62,420 nucleotides of DNA, taken from contig NZ_CAJYVU010000131.1 of NCBI RefSeq assembly GCF_913778135.1, forward strand, positions 1 to 62,420, in the 5' to 3' direction. The position numbers and the translations under genes are program-made. The notes below the pieces were generated by a model. The model was given only the letters and a program-made list of their open reading frames with translations, was not told the origin of the DNA and searched no databases. This DNA comes from an uncultured Sphingomonas sp. (GTDB lineage: Bacteria; Pseudomonadota; Alphaproteobacteria; Sphingomonadales; Sphingomonadaceae). Of this stretch, positions 49,001 through 57,631 are shown one piece after another (the first letter of the stretch is position 1; each line of letters starts with the position of its first letter).

Positions 49001-52000
49001 GCTGCGACCCGGCGCGGCATAGGTCACGCCTGACGACAGGCCGGCCGGATCGGCCGAGTTGCCGTTTGCATCGACGTTGAGCGTCACCGTGCCCGCAAGC
49101 AGCTGGATCAGGTCGTTGCCGTCGCCACCATCCATCAGGACGTTGGTCGCGACCGCGGCTGCCGCACGCACCACCGAGATGGTGTCGTTGCCGCCATAGC
49201 CGTACAAGGCGTCGGTCTGCCCGGCGGCCGCTGTCGCCGCAACCGCATTGTCAATCAGCAGGTTGAAGTCGTCGCTGCCACGCAGCGTGTCGCCAAAGCC
49301 CGACCCGATCAGATATTCGATGCCCGACAGCGTGTCGATGCCGTCCCCTCCAGTATCCTGCGCGCCGGTGATCCGCAGGTCGACGGTGACACCCGCACCG
49401 GCAAGTGCATAGGTGGCGGTGTCGAGCCCCTCGCCGCCAATCAGCGTGTCATTGCCAAGTCCGCCCGACAGCGTGTCGTTGCCGTACCAGCCGTTCAGGA
49501 TGTCGTCGCCGGCGTTGCCGATCAGCTGGTCGGCTCCACCGGTGCCGGTCACCACGTCGGCACCGGTACCGCCGCGGAAGAACACGCGCTCGATGCTGAT
49601 GAACGCACCGCGCGCGACACCGTCGACCGTGATCGCGCTGTTGCCCGCCAGATTGGACAGGTCGAAGCCGATCGCCGCGGCGCGGTCGGTGTAATAAGCG
49701 TAAGCGGTGTCGGTGCCCTCGCCGCCATCATAGGTGTCGTCGCCACCATCGTTGAGGAGCACCGCGCTCAACCCGGCCGCGGTGCCGTTGGCGAGACCGC
49801 CGACGAGCAGATCGTCGCCCGCGCCGCCACGCAGGAGGTCGTTACCGAGACCACCGACCAGCTGATCGTTGCCATCGCCGCCTTCCAGCACGTCGTCACC
49901 GTCCGCGGTTGCGGCCGTGGCGCTGAACGCGTTGACATAGTCGCCGAAGATCACGTCATTGCCGGCACCGCCGATCAGCGTGTCGGCAAGACCACGGCCG
50001 ACCAGGAAGTCGGCAGCGACACCGCCGATCAGCCGGTTCTGCGTGTCGTCCCCGCCGGTCAGCGCATTTGCGGCCGTCAGCGAGCCGGTCACATTCTCGA
50101 TACCCGACAGGATATCGCCACCGGTCGAGGCCGATTGCGCCGTGGTGGTGTTGAGGTTGACCGTCAGCGCCGCGGTGACATTGGTATAGTCAATCGTGTC
50201 CGACCCCGCGCCGCCCGTGTAGGTATCGGCGCCACCCCCGTCGAAGAAGGTGTTGTCGTTGCCATCGCCGGTGACGATGTCGTTGCCCAACCCGGTGCGG
50301 ACGTTCTCGAACCCGGTGATCGTGTCGTTGCCGACGCCGGTGTTCTGCGCAGTCGTGATGTTCAGATCGACCGTGACCGCGGTCGCGCCAGTGAAGGCGA
50401 CGGTGTCGATCCCAGCACCACCGTTCAGCGTATCGTCGCCAAGCCCGCCCTCAATCACATTGCCGTTATCGTCGCCGGTCAGCACGTCGTTGCCATCACC
50501 GCCGCGCAGATTCTCGATCGAGCGCAAGGCCGCGATCTGCAGGCCGTCGACGCTGGCAACGCCGTCGCGCGCGCCGGCGAGCGTCGCGGTGACCCCCGCG
50601 GTATAGCCCGCGAAGGATGCGGTGTCCGACCCCGTCCCGCCGTCGAGCAGGTCGACGGTGCCGCCCGCGTTCGCACCGGGATTGAGCACGTCGTTCCCCG
50701 CACCTCCGGTCAGCACGTTTTCCGCCGCATCGCCGGTCAGCGTGTCGTTCCCCGCACCGCCGAGCAGGTTCTGGAACCCGCTGAGCGTATCGATGCCCGC
50801 CCCGACCGTGTTCTGCGCTTGTCCTTGAAGCGCGAGGCTGACGGTCACGCCGACGCTCGAGCCCGCATAGGACGCGGTATCGTCGCCTGCCCCGCCGACC
50901 AGCGTGTCGTTGCCCAGCCCGCCCTCGATCACGTTGGCGTTGGCATCGCCGATCAGCGTGTCGTTAAGCGCCGATCCGATCAGGTTCTCAATCCCCGACA
51001 GCGTGTCGGTGCCCGCCGCAACGGTGTCCTGCGCCGCATCCTGCTTGCTCAGGTCGACGGTGACGCCGGTGGCCGAGCCGCCGTTGAACGCGGTGACGTA
51101 CGAGGCGGTGTCGTTGCCCGCGCCCCCCGTCAGCGTGTCGTTGCCAAGCGTGCCCTGGATGAAGTCGTCACCCGTCCCGCCGTCGGCCACCAAGCTGCTG
51201 GTGTTGTTGGGCGTAAACACTGTCGCACCCGCTGCGCCCTGCAGCGAGATGTGGAGCTGGTACGTTTGCCCGGCGAGCATCGGCTGTGCCACCGCGCTGT
51301 TGGTGTAGCGCCCGACCCGGATGTAATAGGTACCCGCAGCGGCAAAGGTGTGGACGATGTAGGCGTCGTCATTCACCGTGGTGCCGGGATCGCCGGGGCC
51401 GGTGTCGTTGGTGGCGATCAGCTTTCCGGTGGAATCGACTAGCTCGAGGATGCTATCGTCAAGTGTTCCGGCCCCGTCGATGTCGAATATCGCCTGCGCG
51501 CCCGCCGCGGTCACGTCGATGCGGTAATATTCGAGCGCACCACCGGCCGCGGTCGCGTTGATCGTCGCGTGCGGGATGGTGGTCGCGTTGGTGATGTTCG
51601 CGTTGGCGTCGATGTCGAACGCGCCGGCGGTGTTGACCGCATTCGCGATGCTGTTGTTGTTGGTCGACTGCGCCTTGGTGATGTCGGGCTGCGACGGCGC
51701 GGTGTCCGGCGTGACCACGAAGCTGGTGACGATCGTGAACCCGCCACCGATCAGCCGGTCGTTACCCGCACCGCCCGACAGCGTGTCGGCGCCGCCCGTT
51801 CCACCGGTCAGCAAATTGTCGAGGCTGTTGCCGGTCAGCGTGTCGTTGCCGCTGGTGCCGACAATGTTCTCGATCGAGCGCAGCGTGTCTGTTTCGCCGT
51901 CGTGGTTGACGATCACGTCCGCGCCAGTGTCGTTCAGCGTCACGGAAACGCCGCCCGGGTTGGTGAACACCACCGTGTCGCTGCCGGCACCGCCGTCGAG

Positions 52001-53377
52001 CACGTTGTTGGCCATGTTGCCGACGAACACGTCGTCGCCGACACCGCCCTTCACATTCTCGATCAGCGAGCGCGTGTCGTTGTTCTGGAGCAACGACATG
52101 GCGATATTGCCGGGGGCGAGGTTGGTGAGCCCCTGCGCCGCCAGGTTGTTTGCCAACTGCGATTGATCGAAGGTGGAGAATTCACCCGGACGCAGGTCGA
52201 CGGTGACCCCGTTGGCGTAATTGCTGACATCAATCGTGTCGTTGCCACCACCATCCCATACGGTGAGATAGATCTTGTTGCCCGCAGGCGCGCCTTGGCC
52301 AACGCCGTTGACGAACATCTCGCCTGTCGTCTGGCTGAAGGTATAGACGGTGTCGCCAGAATTGGTGTTGTAATTGGCGCCGTACATGTACTGCATCGCC
52401 GCCAGATCATACTGCATGTACGATTGCGGCTGGTTGACCTTGTCGCCGGCGAAGTTGCTGTTGGTGAATGGCGCGGGCGTATAGGTCATCAGCGACCAGG
52501 ATTGCCCATCGCGATCAGGCGTCAGCGACTGCGTGCCGAAGCGTGGATATGTACCGAAGTAGAACGACAGGTCCGAATTGGTGTAATCTTGGTGCCCGTG
52601 CTTCAGCCCGACCGTGTGGCCGATCTCGTGCATCATGGTGGCAAAGCCCCACGTGCCCTTGAACGCGAGATCGTAATACGGCTGGTTGGTGCGCCCGAAC
52701 CATATGTCACCCGCCGCACCCTGCTTGTCCGAGGGGAAGCCGCCATAGGCGGAGCCGACGCCCTGGCTGGCGGTCTGCGAGATGCGGAAATTGGCGTGAA
52801 CCGTGTCGGTTTCGGTGATCTCGGTGAAGATCAGCCCTGTCGCGGCCGAAATCTGCGCGAACGCGGCGCGCGCGGCGGCCTGCTGCTGGGTACCGAGATC
52901 GAGGTGATAGTCGCCGACGCCGGCGGTGTACGGCGTGGTGCCGTTGTAGTTCGTGCCTGAGGTCGGGAAGCTGTAGGTGAGGTTGTTGGTGCCCCATTTC
53001 GACCCAATCAGGATCGCATCGACGTTCCGGCTGCCTGTGAACGAGCGGCTGCCGTCGGGGTTGGTCACCAGCGGCAACAGCGTGCCGATCGGATTGCCCT
53101 CAGGGTTCGCGTCGATGATCCCGCCCTTTGGCACGGCCGCGTCACCGCCCGCGCTCAGCCCCTGGCAGAAGGGGCAGTTGCAGCCCTGCACCACGGTCGT
53201 GTCGTGGACGAGCTCGGATAGCGGGTCCGAGCTGGGCGATTGACCCATGTCGACCAGGCCGGGGGAACCGACCGCCATGTCGTTGACCGGGGTGGGTGCG
53301 TAGTCGGTCTGCGGATCGCGGATGCCGATCACCACGTCGTCGGATGGCGTACCTGCGCCGAGGTCTGAACTGCTCAT
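46091..53377 (-). CDS. Giant serralysin-like RTX metalloprotease
   Basis: 2428 residues, no signal peptide. The N-terminal 75 residues hold an unusual CNCPFCQG motif. The M10B catalytic domain (about 80-330) has the zinc site HEIGHTVGLKH (about 250-260; three His, catalytic Glu) and the Met-turn WSLMTY. It is followed by about 2000 residues of RTX nonapeptide blocks (GGAGNDTL variants), broken by a pre-peptidase C-terminal-like domain and ending in the C-terminal module shared with the other giants (HHQTIIA). Ordinary serralysins are about 470-500 residues, so the RTX part is expanded about tenfold. Export by the type I system at 25.8-30.5 kb is likely, as no other such system is visible in the window. 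Confidence 0.88.
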   Translation of the reverse strand: MSSSDLGAGTPSDDVVIGIRDPQTDYAPTPVNDMAVGSPGLVDMGQSPSSDPLSELVHDTTVVQGCNCPFCQGLSAGGDAAVPKGGIIDANPEGNPIGTLLPLVTNPDGSRSFTGSRNVDAILIGSKWGTNNLTYSFPTSGTNYNGTTPYTAGVGDYHLDLGTQQQAAARAAFAQISAATGLIFTEITETDTVHANFRISQTASQGVGSAYGGFPSDKQGAAGDIWFGRTNQPYYDLAFKGTWGFATMMHEIGHTVGLKHGHQDYTNSDLSFYFGTYPRFGTQSLTPDRDGQSWSLMTYTPAPFTNSNFAGDKVNQPQSYMQYDLAAMQYMYGANYNTNSGDTVYTFSQTTGEMFVNGVGQGAPAGNKIYLTVWDGGGNDTIDVSNYANGVTVDLRPGEFSTFDQSQLANNLAAQGLTNLAPGNIAMSLLQNNDTRSLIENVKGGVGDDVFVGNMANNVLDGGAGSDTVVFTNPGGVSVTLNDTGADVIVNHDGETDTLRSIENIVGTSGNDTLTGNSLDNLLTGGTGGADTLSGGAGNDRLIGGGFTIVTSFVVTPDTAPSQPDITKAQSTNNNSIANAVNTAGAFDIDANANITNATTIPHATINATAAGGALEYYRIDVTAAGAQAIFDIDGAGTLDDSILELVDSTGKLIATNDTGPGDPGTTVNDDAYIVHTFAAAGTYYIRVGRYTNSAVAQPMLAGQTYQLHISLQGAAGATVFTPNNTSSLVADGGTGDDFIQGTLGNDTLTGGAGNDTASYVTAFNGGSATGVTVDLSKQDAAQDTVAAGTDTLSGIENLIGSALNDTLIGDANANVIEGGLGNDTLVGGAGDDTASYAGSSVGVTVSLALQGQAQNTVGAGIDTLSGFQNLLGGAGNDTLTGDAAENVLTGGAGNDVLNPGANAGGTVDLLDGGTGSDTASFAGYTAGVTATLAGARDGVASVDGLQIAALRSIENLRGGDGNDVLTGDDNGNVIEGGLGDDTLNGGAGIDTVAFTGATAVTVDLNITTAQNTGVGNDTITGFENVRTGLGNDIVTGDGNDNTFFDGGGADTYTGGAGSDTIDYTNVTAALTVNLNTTTAQSASTGGDILSGIENVTGSLTAANALTGGDDTQNRLIGGVAADFLVGRGLADTLIGGAGNDVIFGDYVNAFSATAATADGDDVLEGGDGNDQLVGGLGNDLLRGGAGDDLLVGGLANGTAAGLSAVLLNDGGDDTYDGGEGTDTAYAYYTDRAAAIGFDLSNLAGNSAITVDGVARGAFISIERVFFRGGTGADVVTGTGGADQLIGNAGDDILNGWYGNDTLSGGLGNDTLIGGEGLDTATYALAGAGVTVDLRITGAQDTGGDGIDTLSGIEYLIGSGFGDTLRGSDDFNLLIDNAVAATAAAGQTDALYGYGGNDTISVVRAAAAVATNVLMDGGDGNDLIQLLAGTVTLNVDANGNSADPAGLSSGVTYAAPGRSGTRFLDNVTVSAGSGDDRVVLTGVDAAVVDLGTGNDLLSISTLGGAGVNDYDITTGAGQDTIQLAGSGAAATTTARATVVRDFTVGNSGDRFELRTTSGGAFAATSWVNTTNFTGLTSVTQDMFDSGHFRLLQDGTDLLFQADRDGAGTTNGFVTIARLTGAYTGGLTAYNFDGMIGSLNLTGQGALDETLTGASKADVLSGGDGNDTLIGLAGNDTLDGGNGDDLLLGGSGDNTLIGGAGTDTASYADATVGVTVDLSIAGAQATGIGNDTITGVENVIGSTFADTLTGDAGANRLDGGAGDDTLSGGDGDDVLVGGSGNDTLLGGAGIDTADYSGAGVGVTVNLALAGAQTTGMGDDTLGGIENLVGSAFGDVLTGDAGANRIEGGAGNDTISGGAGNDVLIGGDGIDTLFYGDLTDAVLINLTDGQVSAGAQGGIDQVSGFENAVLGAGDDQFVGDANDNIVDGGAGDDIIRGLAGDDTLAGGLGTNFIDGGAGTDTGVLVGNYADYTISQGGSAVTFTRNAGGETTTFTNVERYRFADGVVLTPSANGAATYDLSGKTGAVTLATGAGNDAIYAGAALTGADRIDAGAGNNDQVALQGNYTGANRLVLEVGTLTNVEVLAVLAGGQYDIVSNDATVAAGQVFTVFGGGLGASDTLTFNGSAETDGSFLFFGGAGTDTLTGGANSDAFFFGPDRFGASDTVVGGAGVDQIGFDSFSAPLTLDARVDVEVAALLRGPNGTINTYGAITVDDSWVNAGETKTITAVTSFQDQVGPVLADLTIDGSAETNGNLRILSGSGNDTLIGGAGNDIIFGGLGHDTMTGRAGRDTFVFNGAADSASIGFDTILDFDRASDTIQVNGQTYASFTDQSGGQLSQGSFDADLSQAVGTALTGTNGVFFTASSGDYAGQTFLVVNTDGVDGYQAGSDLVIRTDPGAPVTVEAFGGGNSGIVAPLADAAPLDHHQTIIA

Positions 53378-53470
53378 CGATGAACTCCCCCATGCCGGGC
53401 GAACCCTGCGGTCCGCGCACCCTTGAGGGTGTCTGGGCGGACGATGGGTGTCCCGTTAAGATAATGTTAC

Positions 53471-53499
53471 ACTAATCACGCAGAATCGTCGGGCGTCAA
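53471..53499 (-). promoter_or_regulatory. Candidate promoter of the serralysin-like gene
   Basis: On the minus strand TTGACG (53499-53494), 17 bp, then ATTAGT (53476-53471) in an AT-rich patch about 95 bp upstream of the ATG. The -10 match is weak. A 6-bp-arm palindrome (CACCCT-TG-AGGGTG) lies at 53418-53431 between it and the gene. Confidence 0.3.
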
Positions 53500-53667
53500 G
53501 CGACATGTGGCTGCGAAAACAATGGAATTGCACAAAGATGTATCGTGAGAAGTAAAATCGTGTTTTCCTTATGTTGGTCACGGATGGAATGATGCGCTGC
53601 AACATGGGCGTAATCATGGTGACTGGGGCTGCCGATCAACCTATGCAGCACCTTCATGGAGAGAGTG

Positions 53668-54030
53668 ATGCACCGCATCCTGTTGTGCTGTTGTGTGGCG
53701 CTCGCCGCCCCGACCCTCTCGGCAGCGGAGGCCGCCATGGCGGGGAAGCCCATTCATCACGCCGATACGTCCGCGGAGGCGCAGGGGCGTCGCACACTGT
53801 CCACCGCTTTTGTTCGTGTTGGACCTGATGGCTATCTGACGATCGAGCTGCACGACGGACGCACGCTGGTGCTGCGGGGCGTGCAGATGCGCACCGCGGA
53901 TTATTGCGGCGAGCGCGCGGCAGGCGGAAAGCCGTATTGCGGGCGCTATGCCGATGTAGCGGGTGCGCGGCCCGGCGATGGACCAGCTCCCCGCGATCAC
54001 GCGGCGGAACTAGACCCGGTGGTGCGCTGA
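53668..54030 (+). CDS. Small secreted protein of unknown function between protease and lasso genes
   Basis: 120 residues. A short Cys-rich signal peptide (MHRILLCCCVALAAPTLSAA) leads to a mature domain with a beta-like segment VGPDGYLTIELHDGRTLVLRG and two Cys (YCGERA, YCGRYA), perhaps one disulfide. The ATG at 53668 follows GGAGAG; the ATG at 53656 is less likely. It is divergent from the serralysin-like gene and convergent with B2, whose stop is 7 bp away. I do not recognise the family; a periplasmic protease inhibitor is conceivable from position only. Confidence 0.5.
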   Translation: MHRILLCCCVALAAPTLSAAEAAMAGKPIHHADTSAEAQGRRTLSTAFVRVGPDGYLTIELHDGRTLVLRGVQMRTADYCGERAAGGKPYCGRYADVAGARPGDGPAPRDHAAELDPVVR

Positions 54031-54037
54031 TCACGCG

Positions 54038-54454
54038 TCAGGCGGGCGGGAACACCGCCAGCAGGCCGTAGCGCTCGATCCGGTCGCAGCCGATCACGTC
54101 GACGTCGCCCGAGAGGACCCAGACGTGCGCGACGAGCATGCCCGCCTCGTCGCGGCGCGCGCCGTAATGGAGCCGCGCCGCTAGTCCGCGCCGGCGCAGC
54201 ATCAGTTGCGCCGCCAGCCCCTGCTGGAAACAGACTGCGCGCCACGGCACCCGCCGGCCCCACGCCGCGACCGCGCGCGACAGCCGCGCCGCCTCTTGCG
54301 CGTTGGCTGCGCGCCCCTGCCGCCCGCGCGCCGACAGCGCGGCGACGCGACGGAACGGCAATATCGCGATCAGCAGCGAGGCGATTGCCAGCATCACCAG
54401 CGCCTCCGCCAGCAGCAGCGCGGGGGGACGCCCTCTAGATCGGCCGGTGATCAA
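54038..54454 (-). CDS. Lasso peptide biosynthesis B2 protein (leader peptidase)
   Basis: 138 residues, the usual length of the separate B2 protease (Transglut_core3). After an N-terminal membrane-like helix (about 11-33) comes the catalytic region: Cys75 in WRAVCFQQGLAAQLMLRRRG, His110 in AHVWV and an Asp at 117 or 119. B2 cuts the leader from the precursor while B1 delivers it. The gene overlaps the end of the cyclase gene by 4 bp and is last in the order B1-C-B2. Confidence 0.88.
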   Translation of the reverse strand: MITGRSRGRPPALLLAEALVMLAIASLLIAILPFRRVAALSARGRQGRAANAQEAARLSRAVAAWGRRVPWRAVCFQQGLAAQLMLRRRGLAARLHYGARRDEAGMLVAHVWVLSGDVDVIGCDRIERYGLLAVFPPA

Positions 54455-56382
54455 TTGGTGCGCGCCACCCGGCGCAGGAAATGCCCCGCCGCGACGCCGC
54501 GCAGCAGCAGGTAGCGGTAGCGGTTGGTGATTGCGGGATTGTTCCAGCGCGGGTCGTCGGGTGCGAAGTCGGGCCAGTCCGCCGCCAGTTCGCGCAGCCG
54601 CGTGGCGTTGACCAGCGCGTCGGCGTCGGCGCAGCGCGTCACCGCCTCGATCTCCTCGCCCAGTCCGGCCAGCACCGAACCCGCCCCGACGTGCCAGTCG
54701 GCGCCCTGATATCCTTGCCGCGTCTCACGAAGGATTTCCGCGGGCAGCCGGTCGGCAAAGGCACGTCTGGCGAGCGAGCGCGGCTCGCCGTTCAGGATGT
54801 ATTGCTCCTCGGGCACGCGCAGCGCCCATTCGATCAGGCGGCGATCGGCGGTCGGGTCGCGCAGGTCGATCCCCCAGCCCCCCAGCGTCCCCTTGTTGAA
54901 CACGCCCATGTCGACGCGCTCGAGCCCCCACAATCGCATCGCGCGCCCGTCGGCCCACGGCCGGTACGACAGGTCGAGCCCGCGCGCGCTTGCCCGCGTG
55001 TAGATGTCGTGCGCCTGCGTCGCATCGGCACGCAGCGCGCTATAGCTGCCGAGCGCCCATGACCGGCCGAGCCGCGCGTTCGCCCATTCCCACAGGCGCG
55101 GCGAGAGGAACGGGCTGAGCGTCGTCGATGCCAGTCGCCTGGCGCTCCACCCGCGCGTGCGCAGCTGCCGCGCGATCCCCGCCAGCGCGAGCATCCGCCC
55201 GCTCCTGAACAGCGTCGGCAGATACTGGCTACCGTCGTGGCTGAGCGTGAAATTGCCCATGTTGCCGCTCAGTAGCACGCGCACGCCGCGCGCGCGCGCT
55301 GCGTCGTTGATCGCCTCGCCCCAGACCGCGTTGCACGGATTGGTGATCGGGCGCTGGTAAAGGTCAAAATGGCGGTCGAGCAGCGGCAGCGGCGACGCGC
55401 CCTGCCCGCGCACCAGCACGTGTGCGACGTTGTGGTAACGCTGCGCCAGTGCCGCGGCGAGCGGTCCCTCATCGCCGATCCGCCCGGCACCCACCGGCGT
55501 CGGCGTGCCCGGCACTGCGGTAAAGGCGTGGAGCGTATCGGTTGCCAGCGCGAGCGCGGCGCTGGCGGTGACACTGCTGCTGTCGAGCCCGCCCGACAGA
55601 TGCGCGCCAACCGCGCCGTCGCCGCGGCGCAGGCGACACGCGACCGCGCGGTCGAGTTCGGCGCGCAACCCTTCGGCATATTCCGCGGCGCTGAGGTGGA
55701 GCGGCGCGTCGCTCGGCGTCCACAACCGTATTTGGGTGACGCTGTCGGCGGTGAAGGTGTGAGCGTGCCCCGGTAGCACGCGCTCGATCCCGGCGAAGAA
55801 GCTCTCGCCACCCTGCGGCAACAGCGCGAGGAAGTCGGCCGAGGTCTCCGCGTTGGCGAGATAGGGTACCTCGGGCAACGCGTGCAGCCCCTTGGGCATC
55901 GACGCGACGCCAAGGAAGCCATCGCCGCGGTGATAGTGGAGCGGCCGCTCCCCCAAAGCGTCTCGCGCCAGCGTGAGTGTCTGACGACGCTCGTCCCAAA
56001 AGATAACCGCGAATGCGCCGACGACATGGCGCAGCCCGGCGACGCCCAAGCGTTCCACAACCGCCATCATCACCGCCGGATCGGGCAGCCGCGTGAGATC
56101 GGCCGCGTTGCGACCCAGGCGCTCGGCGAGTTCGTCGCGATTGTCGATCCGTGCGTCCGCGACCAGCAGCAGATTGCCGTCGCCGCCCAATACCGGCCCG
56201 CGATCGAAATCGTCCTCGGGCAGCAGCGAGAACAGGCGTCGGCCGAGCGTCGCCTCACCCAGCGTGCGGCGCGCGGCGGGCTCGGGACCGTAGATCGCCT
56301 GCGCGTCGAGCATCCGCCCGACGGCTCCCTCGCCCGTGCTTTGCCCTCCGCGCCGGTCCCACAGGCCGGCGAGCGCGGTCAT
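54451..56382 (-). CDS. Lasso peptide cyclase C (asparagine synthetase homologue)
   Basis: 643 residues. The N-terminal glutaminase-like domain starts MTALAGLWDR, without the Cys2 nucleophile of true asparagine synthetases, so it cannot release ammonia; this is usual in lasso cyclases. The synthetase domain has the ATP-pyrophosphatase loop SGGLDSS at 263-269. The enzyme adenylates the side chain of the acceptor Asp or Glu and closes the macrolactam with the N-terminus of the core. The start at 56382 overlaps the B1 stop (ATGA); the longer frame to 56451 lies within B1. Confidence 0.88.
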   Translation of the reverse strand: MTALAGLWDRRGGQSTGEGAVGRMLDAQAIYGPEPAARRTLGEATLGRRLFSLLPEDDFDRGPVLGGDGNLLLVADARIDNRDELAERLGRNAADLTRLPDPAVMMAVVERLGVAGLRHVVGAFAVIFWDERRQTLTLARDALGERPLHYHRGDGFLGVASMPKGLHALPEVPYLANAETSADFLALLPQGGESFFAGIERVLPGHAHTFTADSVTQIRLWTPSDAPLHLSAAEYAEGLRAELDRAVACRLRRGDGAVGAHLSGGLDSSSVTASAALALATDTLHAFTAVPGTPTPVGAGRIGDEGPLAAALAQRYHNVAHVLVRGQGASPLPLLDRHFDLYQRPITNPCNAVWGEAINDAARARGVRVLLSGNMGNFTLSHDGSQYLPTLFRSGRMLALAGIARQLRTRGWSARRLASTTLSPFLSPRLWEWANARLGRSWALGSYSALRADATQAHDIYTRASARGLDLSYRPWADGRAMRLWGLERVDMGVFNKGTLGGWGIDLRDPTADRRLIEWALRVPEEQYILNGEPRSLARRAFADRLPAEILRETRQGYQGADWHVGAGSVLAGLGEEIEAVTRCADADALVNATRLRELAADWPDFAPDDPRWNNPAITNRYRYLLLRGVAAGHFLRRVARTN

Positions 56383-56657
56383 GCCTGGTCGAGCCGCACC
56401 AGCCCCTCGGCCTTGAGCGAGCGCAGCAGCTCGGCCAGCCCGTCGCGGCACTCGGCCTCCTCGACGTCATGCTCGGCTATGAGCGCGGCGACGAGCGCGT
56501 CGACCGTCTGCGGCGTCTCGATCAGCTGCCACACGCGCGTCGCGGTCGCGTTGAAGCCGAAGCAGGTCCCGCTGTCGACGTCGAGCCCGACCAGCTCGCC
56601 GCCCGCGTCTGCCTCGATCATCCCCGGCCGGCGGGTCACCAGCATCGCTCCGTTCAT
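56379..56657 (-). CDS. PqqD family lasso B1 protein (leader recognition element)
   Basis: 92 residues, a typical PqqD-like winged-helix RRE. The segments GGELVGLDVDSGTCFGFNATA, VWQLIE, TVDALVAALIAEHDV and LLRSLKAEGLVRL follow the PqqD pattern. It binds the precursor leader and hands it to B2 and C. The ATG at 56657 has GAGAGAAG before it; the longer open frame is rejected. First gene of the minus-strand B1-C-B2 operon, 50 bp from the divergent kinase gene, a gap that should hold both promoters. Confidence 0.88.
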   Translation of the reverse strand: MNGAMLVTRRPGMIEADAGGELVGLDVDSGTCFGFNATATRVWQLIETPQTVDALVAALIAEHDVEEAECRDGLAELLRSLKAEGLVRLDQA

Positions 56658-56707
56658 TTCTTCTCTCGGCTTGGCGGGGTGCGGCGCAGCGGATAACACC
56701 CGCCCGC

Positions 56708-57625
56708 ATGTCCCCCAGATTTCGGCATTATCGGGCGTTCGGCCTTGGCTGGCAATCCGAACTTTCACTGCCCGAACTGCGCGACGCGGATGCAGGCAAT
56801 GCGAGCGCGGAGGGCGACGTGATCGTCGAGATTGGTCGGGCACCCGCGCCCGACATCGCAACCGTGGTCACAGGGGTGCGCGCCGCGCCCGACACGTTCT
56901 GGATGGAGGTGCCAGAGGTCGCGCGCTACCTGGTGATCGGGGGCACGCGGATCGTTGTCGAACCGATCGGCGATGCCGCTGAGGGTGACGTGCGCGCGTT
57001 CCTGCTCGGCTCGGCGGTCGGTGCACTGCTCCACCAGCGCGGGTACCTGCCGCTCCACGCCTCCGCGGTCGAGATCGATGGGCACGCGGTCGCGTTCGTC
57101 GCGCCCTCGGGTGGGGGCAAGTCGACGATCGCGATGCACCTCCACCATCTCGGCCACCGCGTGATCGCGGACGACCTGTGCGCGGTCGAGGTCTCGGGCG
57201 ACCGCGCGCGATTGTGGCCGGGTCTGCGCAACCTGAAGCTGTGGCGCGCCTCGCTCGGCGCGATCGACCGCGCGCCCGACGGGTTTGAGCCGGTGTTGCA
57301 GACGATGGACAAGTACCGCGTGCCGATCGACGCGCTCGCCGACGACCGCGCATTCGATCTCGCCGCGGTGATCCGGCTCGACTGGGGCGAGGCACCCGCG
57401 CTCACCCCGCTCCGCGGTGCCGAAGGCGTCGGCGTGCTAGTCGCCAACACCTTTCGCGGCCAGCTGGTCGCGCCGATGGCGCGCGGGACTGAGCACTGGC
57501 GCCAGTGCGTCGAGCTGTTCGCGCGCGCTGATGTGCTCGCGCTCGCGCGGCCACGCGCGCTCAACCGGTTGGACGAGGCCTCCGCGCTGGTGACCGCGCG
57601 GTTCGCCCGCCCCGGGGGCGGCTGA
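56708..57625 (+). CDS. HPr kinase/phosphatase homologue, lasso peptide kinase candidate
   Basis: 305 residues. The kinase half has LHASAV (His117), Walker A APSGGGKST (132-140) and the following HRVIADDLCAVEV with the paired Asp155-156 of the HPrK fold. The C-terminus lacks the HPrK C-terminal hexamer features I would expect of a full regulator. Lasso-cluster homologues such as that of the paeninodin cluster phosphorylate the C-terminal Ser of the precursor; both candidate precursors here end in Ser. Divergent from B1, with the ABC exporter 6 bp downstream. Confidence 0.85.
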   Translation: MSPRFRHYRAFGLGWQSELSLPELRDADAGNASAEGDVIVEIGRAPAPDIATVVTGVRAAPDTFWMEVPEVARYLVIGGTRIVVEPIGDAAEGDVRAFLLGSAVGALLHQRGYLPLHASAVEIDGHAVAFVAPSGGGKSTIAMHLHHLGHRVIADDLCAVEVSGDRARLWPGLRNLKLWRASLGAIDRAPDGFEPVLQTMDKYRVPIDALADDRAFDLAAVIRLDWGEAPALTPLRGAEGVGVLVANTFRGQLVAPMARGTEHWRQCVELFARADVLALARPRALNRLDEASALVTARFARPGGG

Positions 57626-57631
57626 ACGCCG

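Noticed and set aside
18493..53377. CRISPR-like regular repeats
   Set aside because: The many regular short repeats here are RTX, VCBS and FG-GAP codons within open frames, with no conserved spacer pattern.
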